Of a stretch of DNA of 64,000 nucleotides, positions 24,401 through 39,063 are shown piece by piece. The stretch spans positions 22,240,159 through 22,304,158 of the forward strand of contig NC_066848.1 of NCBI RefSeq assembly GCF_001640805.2, written 5' to 3'. The position numbers were made by a program, and so were the translations under genes. The notes beneath the pieces were generated by a model. The model worked only from the letters and a program-made list of their open reading frames with translations. It ran no database searches and had not been told where the DNA came from. Each line of letters opens with the position of its first letter. Position 1 is the stretch's first letter. This DNA is from Lates calcarifer. Its lineage: Eukaryota; Chordata; Actinopteri; Centropomidae.

Positions 24401-26569
24401 CAAATAAATCTCTGGTCTTACTTTTTGCCATTTCTGTTCCTTCCAGTTCGTAGTATTTTCTGCAACTAAGCAACCAGCTGCAGAGTAGACAGTCAGCTCC
24501 CTGTTTACTCCAACAAGCACATGCCCAGTGAATGCCAGTGGTCATGTGATATGTATTTTCAGATGTGTTAGTACAGATGGTGATTCTGATATGATGCTAA
24601 AATGCTTGTCTGGACAAAGATTTGTTTTGGTTTTAAAATAAAAATGTATTAGTATGAATGTAATCTGTGTCTTTTACTGAAGTCCTAATGAGTACAATGG
24701 TGATGTTCTGGTATTTCCACAGATTCTAGGCTAATAGTTTTAACTTGATACCCCCACATTATTTTTTGCAGACATTGTTTGATAAGATATGTTTGAGGAG
24801 ATGTGACAGAGCCATAAAGCAGCCAGGACACCATGTAACTGCATCATGTACTGGACACAAATGATGCAGCTGGAATGGATATGTTTCAGTTTTAATCAAT
24901 ACAGCTGTCTACACTAATCAAATGGTGTCTACACTAATCAAATGGCTGCACTCAACGCATCTTCTGGCTGACACATAATCATTATGTGTTTTGGGCTGTG
25001 AATACATTTCTGTGTACTTAGCCATGTTGTGGTTGAATGGTTCCCATTTAGACACTGACAGAGGCCTGGCAAGGTGCTGACTCCACATCAGGCTCAGCAT
25101 TCAGCCTTTGTCTTCAGGAATGAAACTTAGACACACACTTAGTGCCTAATCTGATAATGAATGCTTTGAAAAGTTAATGAATTATATTAACCTGTCTGAG
25201 TGTTTATGACAAAAAAATATATACATACAACTATTTCAAAAATCTTGGACCACCTGCAGCACCAGCAAGACTCACTGTGGATCCACAGACCTGGTTGAGA
25301 AACAGTGCTCTAGGTTAATGTTAATTTGATGTATAGAAAGTGCACACACACTGAGCTAATAAATATCTTGGCTGCCATAAGAAACTTGAATTGAACTGTT
25401 TATATTCTATGAAGAATTTGAATATTTTCTTTGGGGCAAGTGGATATTTTGGCCTGATGGTGATATCAGATCAGTGTTACTCATCTTCTCACGAAAATGT
25501 GACCTGACAGTGGTCACACGGTTAACAAATTTCAGCCTGATGTCTATTGGTGGTGCTATAAGAAAGATTGGGGGTGAACAAAGGCATTAGGGTTTATCCT
25601 CTGGGTACCATGACACAAGAAGTTTCATTACAAACTGGCCACCACTGAAATACCTTGTCCTAGACTTAAGTGTCTGAAGGGAAGTTTTAGCCTGATCTAA
25701 TGTAGGTTGGACTTAAAGAAAAGTTAAGGGATCACTAAATTAAATAGAAACCATCCTGTGTGTACTTGTGTCTTTTTGTTGATGATTTGCAATATACAGA
25801 GCTTGTGTATTGATTTTTTAACACAACCTGTTTCATTGTTTAACCAAGTACGGGAAGTTTATTTATTTTTTCTTTCTTTTATCTTTTCTTTTTTCATCAT
25901 TCCCAGAGTATATACAGCAGATTTAGGAGGGAGGGTGACAATTTCAGTCATCTGTAGTTTATAAACGCGTAAGAAGCCCCCCACCCCCACCTGTCCTTTC
26001 TTTTATGGCAGCATCCGGGCTCTTCAGATTAAGTTCCCTGCTGCTTAGCAGCTGTCTTTCTTTTTTTCAGGTGGATTGTTTTTCAGGGGATGTGTGTGGG
26101 ACTGGGTTCCCTCCTCCCAAGTCCTGATGGATTTTGCAGGTTGGGGAATCAAGGGAAGACAATTCACAGTGAGACAGTGAGAGAGGAAGGGAGAGGAAAG
26201 GAAATGAGATGAGAATAGTCACTGACACAGCAACTGGGAATCTTATGAAATTTCTTGATTTCGTGGTTTAATGGACATGTCTGCCTGTCTTTAGTGTTTC
26301 CCTCCAGTGGTGACCTAAAGGTTGGAGAGACAAGCAAAAGTCTCAGTTTCTGCTCATCCAGACAAAAACACAACCCAGGAATTTTCAAACTACAGTGGCA
26401 CCAGCAGTTTCCAAAAGTCTCAGTTTTAGAGACTGGAAGTGACTATAGTGACATCCGGTGTAAATGTAGCAACAGTAATCTAGTTTTAAAAGTATCAGTG
26501 TGGATGTAGCCTGTGGTTGTATAGGACAGCTTCCAGGTGTGAATATGTGTAATTATAATTATGTCACAA
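21417..26569. other. Intergenic, no gene seen
   Basis: No recognisable coding region, although a 168-codon frame starts at 22065 (see rejected items). There is an 18-bp direct duplication (TCTACACTAATCAAATGG) near 24907-24945 and a hAT-end-like GGTTGAGAAACAGTGCTCTA at 25292-25311. Confidence 0.5.
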
Positions 26570-26665
26570 TAAATTATTATTATTTGTTTATTAATCAGGG
26601 CATTCCTGTAAAAGAGATGTTTCCTCTCAGTGGAACTACCCAAATAAATAAAGGTTAAAAAAGAA
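26570..26665 (+). mobile_element. LINE 3' end fragment
   Basis: CATTCCTGTAAAAGAGATG, CTCAGTGGAACTACC and AATAAATAAAGGTTAAAA follow the order of the 3' tail of common fish L2/CR1-type LINEs. Only the tail is present, as expected of a strongly 5'-truncated insertion. Confidence 0.55.
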
Positions 26666-29600
26666 GTAACAAGATTTTAGTGGTGTCTGTATGTTCTTAT
26701 ATCTATAATTCTGTTCTAGTGTCTTTTCTTCCCTTAACATTTAGCTCTCTCTCTTTCTCTCCATAAAGGAGGTTGAAGGTTTGATAAATTATCTTCCAAT
26801 CTCCATAATTATCTCCAATGGAACTCAAAGCAATTTTTTGTTTGTTTTTTGTGGCTGGCCCACCTGAGGGATAATGAGGTTCATGCTAAAGTTCTGTGAC
26901 TGTCTGACCTTCAAATGAACCTCTTTGCTCCAGTCTTAAGTTATACTTTATTTATAGTTATGTTCTTCACTGTATCCCATTACTGCTCTAGAATAAAGTA
27001 GTTTGTCCACAGGGATCAGTTTCGTCTTCCTCCTTGAGGTGGATAGAATGATTGTGTATCACTGTAGTGGGTGAAGGTCCAGGTAGAGGGTGGTGGGGAT
27101 GGTTTATATTATCTCTGCTGGGGGAAATCAGTCTCTGGGTTGTGGACTATGCACTCTGGGCTGGCTTTTGCTTAGTACATAGCCTTTCTTTGGGAGTTGG
27201 TACATGTGACTCATGCCAAAGCAGAATTTAATTCTTTCGTGCATTTATTATAAAAGCCCAAGTGAAGATTTTTTTCTATTTATTGATCATAATTTTCAAA
27301 TCCTTGCACAAAATCAATATTCAAGAAATATAAAAAATAATACTGTTCATTGCTTTTCATTTTATTTACTATGACCATTTTATTTTTTACCTGCAAGAGT
27401 CCTCTTCTGTAGAAACACCAGCCAGATATTCCTGACACAGAATGCCTGGACATTTTTTTTTTTTTTTTTGAGCTACACTTGCTTCCAACCTGCCACAAAG
27501 AAAATGAGGAGCTATCTCACAGCTGCCCAAGTGTTACAGGTACGTACATTTTCCAAACTGACCTCTGCCTTCACCCAAAAAGACTGAGCAGTCTTACCCA
27601 GAGAGGGATTATTTTGTTATATTCCTCTTTCTGTCAGAATAAATGGAGATCACCTCGAGAAGTAGTGCGGGCCTCTTCATCACAACACAACACGAGATTC
27701 CACCAGTTACAAAAGGCCTAAACATGACTATGTTTCTGAATACACTACTGCCTCATAGGCAGAACATCTCATTTGATTAAATATGTGAAGGAAGACAAAA
27801 AGGAACCATAGAAACACATCTTTCCCCCCAAATCTCTTCTTTGTCATGTAAGTGTTAGGGACCAAGATGCAAAGGAAAGATGTGAGAAAAATGTGATGAT
27901 ATTGGAAAATATCTCATTAGTTTGTCCTCTCTGTGCATTGTCATTCCTATAAAAATAATATCCAATGTTCTTAAGAAAACTTTTGATCCCTCCATAGAAT
28001 TTTTGTAAGTTTTGCAAGAATGATGATGACTTCCAAACTTTGACTAGAAACATCCAAACCTCTCCTATCACTCTGCATCTTACGTCTTTGTGGTAACAAT
28101 TTTTATCTGTGAATTCTGTGAGGCATCAAGCTACTTGTGGCTTATTTACTTCACTTTGAGCTTCTTTTGGTCTTTAATGGCTCAGGGCTCATTACAACCA
28201 CATGCTCTCTGACTTCCACGTGCAAGACACACTGTTGGCTGTGTCTTGTTTCATATTGCACCTATTATCCACCCACACAGCCAGCCATTGATGGCAGACT
28301 GCTCCCTTGTCATGCTTTCAGGAAAGGTCAAAGATGACACAAAGGAGAGCACATAGGCAATGTAGGCATAGGAACACTTGTACAGGCAGGTGGATGGAAG
28401 AAGGGCGGATACAGCAAACTAAGGCTTTTTCCTGCTCACCCCCCTCTAGACCCTCTTCCTCTGCAGGATTACATTTGAACAGTTGAGGGTACTAGTCTTT
28501 CTGACACCTTAACTCCAACATCCTGTGTCTGTATTTCAGGTTCTGTGGTTGTATGGGATCACAGTCACACAAATACAGTCACACACTGCAACAACAGAGC
28601 ACTTGGAACATTTGGTTCTCTATTTTTTTCTGATAATTGCCAGATGATGAAACCAAGCAGGGCCCCATGGTCTGACTGACTGACTGACTAATAGATTGGT
28701 AGACCCACTCACTAAGGTACAGGAGGGGACAGGAAGTTGTTGATCTGCCTTGGTATTCAACAGTCAAATGTACTGTGGTTGTACTCTGTGCTCCAGCTCA
28801 GTCACAGTTCTGTCAGTTTCAGTGCCTTCTGGAAACTGGAAGAGATGGAGTATTTGTTCTTCAGTGTCTGAAAACAGAAACAGAAAAAGGCAGGAGGAGA
28901 CTGACTGAGAATTTAACAGGCTGCCCCTCACACCCACCTTATTCAAGTTCTCTGAGTGCCTAAACATAGGCAGAACTACCATCTTTCCCTAACCTTAACC
29001 AAAAACATTTTGGTGCCAAAACCACAAAAAGGATTCTGAATGTGAACCCCAGTGTATGGTGTCACAATAGTGCACTTTGTACACCCACCATCCACCGCAA
29101 CTACCTCCTTACAACTCTGCTGCCGTTAATAAATGTAGCACTTCATTCATGCAGAACATTTTACCTCTTTGTCCTGACCAAGAGTCCATATATGATAAAT
29201 TGGGAGAGAAAATGTGTTAGTAAGTTTAGCAATATTGCTTTGGACAGTTTGGAGTTCCAGTGTTTTACAGCTAAGCTAATAGCCATGAACTGTTTGATTT
29301 CACTAGCTGTACTAGCTCAGGATCTCGCATTTTGCTAGTGCCCTGGTGAATACTGTCAGCCCTGCAACTGAAGGAAGGAACCAAATAGTGGACTGGGTGA
29401 CCAGGTAAAGCCCAGCTGCACCCCTCGCATCGAGGGAGTGCTACAGAAAAGTTTGGGAGAGAGTAATCCCTTTCTGTTGGATGGTCACATTGAGCAGCTG
29501 CATATGTGGCTTGATGACACCAGCTGTCGTGAGGTAAACCATAAGTATAGTGTTCATGTTACACAGTAACCTACCAGGGATGTGTGCTTGCATGTATTTT

Positions 29601-32600
29601 ATTGGTCAATGCAGAAGTTGAGCCAGGTCTAACTTTTAGCTAAATGCCTGCCTTTGCTGGCACCCTGCTATGCAACCGGCTCCATTCAAATGACTGAGAG
29701 AGCTGCTGCCAGTCTGAACACTACTTACAGTGTGACTGTTGACTTTTAATGAAGTTGTTCTTCATTTCATCAGTGGTCAATCACACTGCATGGACACACT
29801 ACTGTGGAATTTACCCATGACACTCTGGCACACATTTTGTGCTAGGATAGTGAAACTCTCTCTGCACATGAGTCTGCACTGGCCAGTGCGCTATCTCACA
29901 CATGCTGCCTTTGTACTCTCCTGAGGTCTCAGATAAAAAGCATAACATGATACATATCTGATTTTCCCCATTACTGATGGCTGTACTGCAGCCCTGTGTC
30001 TGTGATGATCAGGGAAACTGTGACCATGACCAGGAAGCAATCTGGCACACTTAAAAGCCTAAAGAATGGGGGGGGGGCTCAGGTCAACAGCATACATACT
30101 TCCACTACTTCAGTTCTTTCTTAGAGGTGAGGACCTGTGGGTTACGTAATAATCTCTCCCTCTGCCCCCCTTTACACTGAGACATGCCCAGACACTGACT
30201 TTAACTGCACCAATGAAATGAGTACTCTTCATTACCTGGTAGGCTTCTGAAAATGAACAGTCCCCTTATTCCTCCTCAGTAAAACTGATCACTGATGCTT
30301 TCATCATGGTGAGATCTTGGCTTTACAGTATAGAAGTCTATATTACTAAGAGCTGGACATGGGGAAAAATCCCAAACCACCTGTCTTATCTTAAATCATA
30401 AAAGTAGTGCTGCAACAAGTGAGGTGCTGCTAAGTGTGACATGATTTTTACAAGTTCACCTGCTTTACATGAAAAGTCTGGTGCCTGCATGCTTTCTAGG
30501 AGATTCAGAGCTACTTCAGTCAAACCCTGTCTTGACAAAGAATGGGACTGGAAGATTTGGATGGACATGAGCTGAGCAGCCCATTAAATGTTTCAACAAA
30601 CAAGTTTTATGACACCTCATAGAGAAATCACTGTAAATCTAATGATTATAGAGTGTGCTATGGCAGAGGGTTTTGGCTGTCCAGGAGCTTTTATACAACA
30701 CCCTAGTTGGTCACCAATAGAAACCGATTTATCGGCTGTAGGTGGAACATTAAAGGCTTTTTATTTACTGCTAAACAAACACCATGCCTCAGTGTCTGAA
30801 ATGTTTAACTTATAGAAACACATTCCTCATGTTTTAAAATGGTGTTCATTAGCCTCAATAGATTAATACATTAAAAACGGTATTCTCACAATTATTTCCA
30901 GAGCTTTCAGCTGAATCTCATGATCTTCATAGAGTAGAACTGTCCACATCTGGCATTCCATTAGGCATCTCTTGTAACAGTTCACTTCATTCATTCATTC
31001 CTGTCTGCCTGTATGGGCTCAAAAGGCTAATTTGTGTTCCTGTGTTTGTAAAGTGATGTTCACAAAAAATTCAAAAGTTTGCAGTTGTAAATCAACCTTT
31101 GGCAAAAGTGGTGACTGCAAAGTTGCACGTTTATAGCCACATTTATGGTAGATGACACCAGGTAGATGAATGTCCATGAATATCAGCAACAAATTTCATG
31201 GAAATTTGATTTTCAGCAAGGTGTTGGTCAGTACTGACCAGATAATGCCACTAGATAGAGGGTCAGTCAGCAACGACCATCCTCTAGACACCTTCAAAAA
31301 TGATGGACAAGTAGATGAACAGGCTGACATCAGTAGGCCCAGTAGATAGAATTAAATAGTTGATAATACATGTATATTAAGTGCAATACAGAGCCTACAC
31401 ACCACATACTGTATGAAATTCCACAGAGCTGCATTGACTCATTATAATGCACCAGTGAACATCCAGACTGTTGGCCATAATACTCCCAGAGGAACCAGAG
31501 CAGTCTCAGAACTTGGAACTTGGTGCTCTTGGAAAGCCCTCAGCCTCTTCAGAAAGACAAACCAAAAGACAGGCTCACAGGGGACACATCTGAGGTTTGA
31601 GCCTCTCCAGTCATCTCACCAGCATTTTTCTTAGCCATGGAATTTCCAGCAGAAAATACATATGACTCCACAGACAGCAGCAACAGGAATAAGAGAGAGA
31701 CATTAGACTCTTCCACAAAGACTACAAATGAGTGTTAGCTCCCAGGCTAGCATGGTTTTAAATGCTATTTTATTTATCTAAACTTTGAGATTGGTGAAGC
31801 ATTTTGACCTTGGGCTGTGATTATAGCTGACTGAACATATATACAAATATTCCTGATTTTGTACAAGTCTTTCCATTTCCACCCTTTCATTCTATATCCC
31901 AGAGTGTATCTGCAAACTGTCTGCCATATCCACTGTTACCAGTAGCATGGCTTCATGCTTCATGCAGGGCTATGTTGTCTGATCAGTCCACCACACTGGT
32001 TTGATTGGCAAAACATCTCAGACTGTGGTGATCTCATCTCCATTTTTAGTGAAATATCTCAGCAACAACTCCTTGGTTTAAATGCTGTAATTATATTTGA
32101 CTCATATTCTGCTTGTTCTCACTGCTTCCAGTTACTGCAGGTGGGTTTTTCACTCAGCATGACATTGTCTGGCAAGTACAGTTTGCTCCTAGAAACTCAC
32201 TCACTTCGTATTTGAGAACTATGTCAGGATAAAGAGGTAGGACACCCCATGTCTATTATCCTTTCACTTTGATAAATTGGTAAGAATTGAGCATTCAGTT
32301 TCACTCTGTCTGCTTTTTGTATTCTGCCTGCTTTAGTCTCTTAACTGTAACTGTGTGTTTAAGAGGTTGCTGTTCTCATGCCAACTAGTGCTGAGGTCAA
32401 AGATCACTGTTTTCCAGATTGTACAGGTCTTCTGTGGGACATGGGCATGCCTACTTTGATGTTGCACTTCTACAAAAGCAAAGCCACTGGTGATTACTCA
32501 GGAAGCAGAGAAGACTTGAACTTGTGCACGGGAGAATTACTAAAGTAGGAACACAGGCCTATAGAGTCATTAGAGAGTGCATTAGGGTCTAATGCTTTCC

Positions 32601-32865
32601 CCGTGTGCTTAGAGCTTTGAGATACATGGAAAACAATTGAGAGTTTACCTTGAAAATAATGTGGTGAACTATCATCACCACAGACTTTTCCCTGATGAAC
32701 AGATCATCATGGTCATTCTTATGTGCAGTTTTCCACCCATTAATAAGTCTAGAGAAATATGTATGCATGCTAAAGGACCTGGAACATAGCCATTGCTCTG
32801 TATATGGGTGTTTAAGCTTAGTTTCTGTTGCTACACCTTCAGTGGATGCTCTTGTTGTCTAAGTC
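26666..32865. other. Intergenic, no gene seen
   Basis: Short frames only. It contains a poly(T) run at about 27450-27470 and a poly(G) run near 30067-30077. Around 31140-31260 there is a possible diverged copy of the ancient repeat seen at 44150, too weak to call. Confidence 0.5.
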
Positions 32866-33030
32866 CAGTGATGTAAGAAGTACTGAGATTTATTACTTAT
32901 GGTATGAAGATATTCCATTACAAAGTAAAAGTTCTGCATTAATATAATTATCAGCAACAAAATAAAGGTAGTATCAGCATTAGTCTGAAAACACTTATTA
33001 TGCCAAATGGCACCATTCAGAGCTCCAGTT
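32866..33030. repeat. Ancient teleost repeat, second copy of the 8819-9060 family
   Basis: GATGTAAGAAGTACTGAGA, CCATTACAAAGTAAAAGTTC, TGCATTAATATAATTATC and TTATTATGCCAAATGGC match the family order, strongly diverged. Confidence 0.45.
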
Positions 33031-36000
33031 TAATTTCCAAGTTTGTGCTGGGGGCAGTTGCTGACTGAACACATCACACTGTAGTCTCACAATGCGTAGA
33101 AGGCATTAACACTACACATGCATGACAAACATGAGACAACAAGTTAGCTGGTGTAAACTGGACTAAAAGTTTTTGTGGACTAAAACTGTACTAAACTAAC
33201 AATTATCAAAAGTTTAAAATGTGACTGAAAGTAATCCACATTTTCATCAAAAGACTAAATCAAGACAATACTTACTGACATAAGAAAGGAGCAGCAGTTA
33301 TTGAATTTCTTGCCTGGTGAAGGTAAGTATTTTTGGTGTGAAAGGAAATGATATAGCTTGCAGCTGCTGACTCCACCTCTGGATGGTTGATTGCAAACTT
33401 AAATAGAAGGTGATCTGACCTCAAGTGAAAGATGTTTATGGTATCTATATCAGCAGGATATCCCCATTATCAACATAAGCACTGAGGAAATCCACTGTTT
33501 GTACACTGCTTTTGTAATACCATGGTTTTATTGTGTGTCAGTGCGTCACATGCAATCTGTCATGGATTTTTTTCTGGCACTAAGTTATCAGCCTTAGTCC
33601 ACTTCTGATAGACTGACAATTTTAAGGCAGGAGCCTCTTTGTGACTACAAAAGGTGGCAACTGCTCTTCTGTTTGAGGACAATAAGATTATTACTTTTCA
33701 TGGTCAGTTCAAGGACACTATGGAAGGCGTTGGTTTCCTCTCAGGCTGCATCCTTCTCTGCTCCTGCTGTTGGTGTTTCTCATCTGTACACTAAATAGGA
33801 CCACAGTGTCTGAACTGCACTGAAGATGATTTTTGGTTATTTGTGTGCCTGGATGATCAACAGAAAACATACAATATAAAACAATACAACAACAATAATA
33901 GAAGAACACAGGCAGAATAAAAATCAAGCTGTAACTAATATAGATTTGTATACAGTAGATGTGCAGTTTATCTGAGCATGAAAGTTTGATCTAGACTTTG
34001 GGTTGACAATATAGTCTAATTTCAAAATGTTTTTATTGAGCAACTTACTTAACATACAAAAAATATTGGTTGTAGGACAATAAAGGTAAAGGATGTGTAA
34101 TTAAAGTATGGATTACAGTTTTTCTCAGTTGCTTTGGTCCATTTCTCAGGTAGGAATTCTAATTCTCCACATCATCCAGTTAGTTGTGAACAACATTAAA
34201 GTAATTTCCCATTCTTTTTCAACAAAGGACAGATGCTTTGGCACTTTCATGTATTGTATGTATGTCTAGTGGTTCTCTGTTCAATAGTCTTAACCTCAAA
34301 CATCTAGCATTGTCTTTACATGTAAACAGACATTTTCTTGTCTGTTGTAATGTGTCTGAATTGTTGAATTCTCTCAGGTGAGTTCTCCAAATAGCTCAGA
34401 GGTGCATCTCAGAACTTTAATTATCAAGCATATAGACAGAGCACAACACAGTGTTAAAAATTTACTATGAAGAATAAGAAGAAATGGACAGGTCAACATC
34501 TGGAAGAAGAAGATAGTACTGCTTGTGAAGTAGGAGCAAAACACAGAAGAGTAGAACAGGACATAGACAGGTTCCTGATGAAATATGGCACAGTTGTGGA
34601 CCATGTTCTCAGTTATGGCCTTATAATGACCAAGGCTTAGGCTGCAGCTAAATGTTGGGAGAACAACCATGTCCTCAATCATTCAACAGTGTGGATAAAT
34701 ATTCAACCGGGTGGATAAAAACATATTTCTTCAATCAAAATGAAGATATAATAGTAATTATGTGATCATTTAGTGTGATAAACTCTCCCACCATTTGTTA
34801 TAAGCTCTGTTGACATATCAATAGACTCAAGCAAAATGATTCCACCAATTACCTGTTGCTCTTAACTATCTGTCACTTTATTTTAAACTCTTTTGTCCCT
34901 GCAAGGATCCTGTAGGAATGAAAACACTAGTTTTCCAGTGATCTGACTGGTCAGTAGATGGGCTTTTGACAGGGGTTTTTTGTATGTTTGTTTGTTTTTT
35001 TTTTGCTTTGCTTTGCTCTCTCTCTCAGCCTGTCTCTGTGCTGGTCCAGTCTCACATAACCACCACTGTCTGTGCAGAGCTTTGTCAGAGCTGTCAGGGA
35101 ATGTTAAAGTCCTGTGTTATTCCCTGAATGCTGCTGCACTGCATTCAATATTTGAATGTTACTTTAACATTGTGTCCTTTGACTCAGCCCACCTGTACCT
35201 GTATTTTCTTGGATCTCTACAGACTGATGTTGGTAACATTATTTACTGGCTCATCAGGCTGTGGCCATCAAATGTCATCCGTCTTCAGATCAGCTGCCAT
35301 TTGGGACAACACAGTGGCAGCTTATCAAGCCTGACTCACAGTGAAATGGATTTATGTGACCTGTCTGGAGGCCAGTCCTGCCAGAGGACATGGTCTGTTT
35401 CCCAGGGCTTCTTAACTTCTCCAGGGAACAGGTCAGGAGAGAGGTGTTTGCATAAAAACAGCCCCTTCACACCAATCAAAGGGCTATTACTATTCAAAGA
35501 AAGAAATATATTCATCACTTGATTTGGATTCCATTTGGCTCACAACTTTACCTTGAGAGGAGCCACATTTGTCAGAGATACACTTAAGATGCACTTAAGC
35601 TGTCATTTATGTAGACAAATTAACCAACCCACCTTGTCCAAAATTACCACCCACAGACTCCTGCATTTATAAAATGAACAGCACCTGAGTCAACAGAGCA
35701 AGTACACAGCTGTAAAGAGTGGCTTTCAGAACGCCCACTACTCTCCAGTATGGATGCAATTACTCAGAACAGACATTCATTCAACACAACAGTGTACAAC
35801 CTTATTCAATGGCCATTCCAAGAAAAGTTGATTGTTTATTGTGTTTATTCAGGGGTCAAATACAGGTCTGGAAAAGTAGTGAATTTGATCATCTCCATTT
35901 GATTTTAAATGTTGAAAATTACCCAGAGAGGCTTGAGAAGAAGTCTTCAAAGTAGACGTTAAAGGTGCCTTGTGAAAGATTCATGCTTACATTTGGTGTA

Positions 36001-38112
36001 AGACACACTGAGTGTTAATGTGTTTAATATATTCTTCTTCCATAAAACATTTACAAAACCAGTTTTTACAACCATTTAAATCTGTGCATTGTTCATGTCC
36101 AAGGTCTGCTTCTTCTCCACTGTCTTTGTAGCTGCATTAATATGTTCCTATGCATGTTACTGCCACCAAGTGTTGATCAGTGCAATTGTGTGAAACAAGG
36201 GGCAGGAACATGTATTGTGTCACCTATGTCACCTATGCACCTGTGTGTTCATGCGTGTACTCACACACGTCTGCTACAAACAAACTGGGGACCTGTTTTT
36301 AAAAACATCACTCCACAGTGTGACCAATGATTGGCCTGTGACTTTTCCACCAAATCTGACCATTAGCAACATCCTGTTTTACCATTCACAAAATCATCAG
36401 TTCCTTGACAAATGTACATGACAGTGTGATAATGAATTTGGTCATTTGGTCTATAAAGTATCAGAAAAAAGGGTTCATATGCCTATTCTTGCCTGTGTAG
36501 ACTGTCATTCCCGAGGCAAGCCAAACATCATTTTAAAATCAGCTACTTCAGGCCATTTACAGCTCTAACTTCAGCCTGCTGGATGATAATTTCAAACTCA
36601 TTTTCCCTTGTTCAGGAGATGAATTTGGATTAACTGACAAGAAGTTTGAGAAATTATGTCTGTGTCATCTGTGACAGATGGAATTTTTTCAATTTCCGTC
36701 ATGCTAAATATATATTTAAAATATGTTCTTGGAAGGAAAGCAGAAGATACCCTGATAAGTCAAAGAATAAAATTCAAGGAAACAACAATCTTATCTTAGG
36801 TGGAAAGGGATATTAGAGACAGTATTACAGACTTATTTTTTACACTGTGCTTTCCCACCCTAAACAGAATACTATGAAATGTTGTATTGTGCAGACTGCA
36901 GAGCAGAAGGTTTATGTGGAGGAAGAAATTTTAATTTAATTTTCACCTTCTTATTGGACTATGTTAGCATGCTAATATTTACTAATTAGCACTAAACACA
37001 AAGTGTAGCTGAGGCTGACTGGAATGTCATGAGTTTAGCAGATGTTTAGACATAAACCAAAAGCATTAAGACTTGATGATGGTTCTAGATTCAAAGTTAA
37101 GTTCTGCAGTACCATAAAGTACGGAAGGTACCAGAAATGTCACAGGTAATAGAAGGACAGCACAATAAATAGTAGTGTTCTAGTCTGATGTCAAAAGCAA
37201 AGGGAAGAAGAAGGGCAAACAACAACAACACATGCTAAGCTAATTTGTCTAATCTTTTGTTTCAGAGTTTGTCTGTTTTCAGAGTGTGTCAAACCCATTA
37301 TTAGACTGTATGAGTCTAATACAGTCTAATATAACACCATCATCAGGCTCATATCACACCAGTTAGACTGGACAGTATCACTTGTCCAGAATCAACCAAA
37401 AATAGACCAGAAATAAAAAGGATGAGCTTAATTAAAGATTAACATGGACTTCTGATCTCAGGACTGAGACTAAATCAGAAAATAGCTGGCAAAATGAATA
37501 ATCTGATACAGTGCATGTGCACAAGGACCACTGAGGGAAAAAATGTAGGCTAAACCATGAAACAGCCCAGCAGGTTGAGTTTCACAGTAATCCTACACCA
37601 CAGCTCCATCTTTGTGCCTGCAGCACTAAATATAAACAGGGACAGCTGAGAAGGGCAGGACCCCGATGCTTCCTGGGGTTAAACTTAAGATTTATGCCAG
37701 AGAAACACCAGCACAGCCTTCAACTGGGGGGGGGGGGCACCCCTGGCATTGTGATGTCACAGAGCATCTGTTCCCAGACCAACTTTATTAACACAGAGAT
37801 ACAGCTATGCTACTCTTAAGACATATTTTATTTTATACTATAACCTAATAATGTCAAAACATTTTAGTCTTAAGTCTTCAAAAGGAATTTCAGCTTTGGA
37901 AAAGCACTGTGCCTGCCAGGCCTGTAGTTTATGAGTACTTTCCTGGGGCTTCTGTTGGTGGTGGAGTGTTTATGGACGTCAGGCAGGGAATTTCTCACAA
38001 GATAGAGGCCACTGTAGTACCACCACCTTAGTTTTAGTTGAGTCTAGATGTATGGTATCAGTGTGCAAGGATCCCAAAAACAAACAGTGGACCAGAATGA
38101 ATGATAGAGATT
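33031..38112. other. Intergenic, no gene seen
   Basis: It has a 180-codon frame at 34980-35522 without a recognised domain, a GTTAGCATGCTAATA fragment of an ancient repeat at 36964-36978, and a poly(G) run at about 37726-37738. No gene model is supported. Confidence 0.5.
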
Positions 38113-38290
38113 AGGGGTGTAACAATGCACCGTGACACAATACATTGCGATTCAGAAAACATGACAATACGCATCATGACGCTGAAAACTCTATCGTGAT
38201 GTGACTGATGAAGTGCCTGCTGTGTCCTTTACACTTCTGTAAGTGATCGCACTGTGTGCCATACGAAATAACAAGTAAAAGAAGATTAAA
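38113..38290 (+). mobile_element. hAT-like terminus, relic
   Basis: TAGGGGTGTAACAATGCACCG with following CATTGCGATTCAG and TCGTGATGTGAC resembles the ends of a common fish hAT group. No partner end or target duplication was found. Confidence 0.4.
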
Positions 38291-39063
38291 AGTGAATAGG
38301 TTTGGACTGCAGTTTTCTCATCTTCCCACAGCCTCTGACAATGAAACAACGTCTGGCTGCTTCAGGTTCTGTTCAGTCAGACATCTGTAGACAGGTTGCT
38401 TTCCTAGTGACCACTAATCAGCTGACTGAGTGACTGTAGCCAGTCACCCTTCTATCACTCTTATCCCTCTTACATAATCATTAACAGTTAATGTTTTTCA
38501 GACTAATCATCTGTAACAGCTATTATTCTCTGCTGTTTGATAGATCTACCCCACATTTCATTTCTGCAGTAAAGACATCAGGAGACGATGTGAACTCGTT
38601 TTCACTTGTAATCAACATAATTAGGTTACACAATCCACAACCATCCATGATCCAGCTCTAATAATACATCCATGTCCACAATGCAACACTCTAAAATACT
38701 GTAGTACACTAATACTTGCTCCATTCAAGGGGGGATAAATACTGCCTTATATTCTGGTCAATATGGTATCCACTCTTTTGAACTATAATCTGCAGAATAA
38801 GACAAAAAAATGCAAGAAAGCGCACAGAGCTTGTATTTTCCCTGTTGGTGTGTAACCTTGATGTTGTATTTACACGTAAGTCTTAGCTAATGCAGTTTTC
38901 TTTTTTGTGGTTGTTGCCTGATTAGCCTAAAAAAGGCATAAAATGTGAGTTATGGCAAAATTTTCTTTCTGATTATATTTTTGGTTACTTTTCCACTTTT
39001 GTTTGTATTAGTCAGATCAGTTCTATATTTTGTGTTCATATCACCCTAGGCAAATGAGCTTAC
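38291..39063. other. Intergenic, no gene seen
   Basis: Nothing recognised. Confidence 0.5.

Noticed and set aside
24907..24945. Two adjacent 18-bp direct repeats
   Set aside because: A small local duplication; too short and isolated to call an element.
25230..25330. GGTTGAGAAACAGTGCTCTA resembling the right end of a hAT element
   Set aside because: Only about 20 bp match, with no partner end or 8-bp duplication.
34980..35522. 180-codon open frame with a signal-peptide-like start
   Set aside because: The start is TTG in a poly(T) region, and the leader-like hydrophobicity comes from T-rich sequence. No domain or exon signal.
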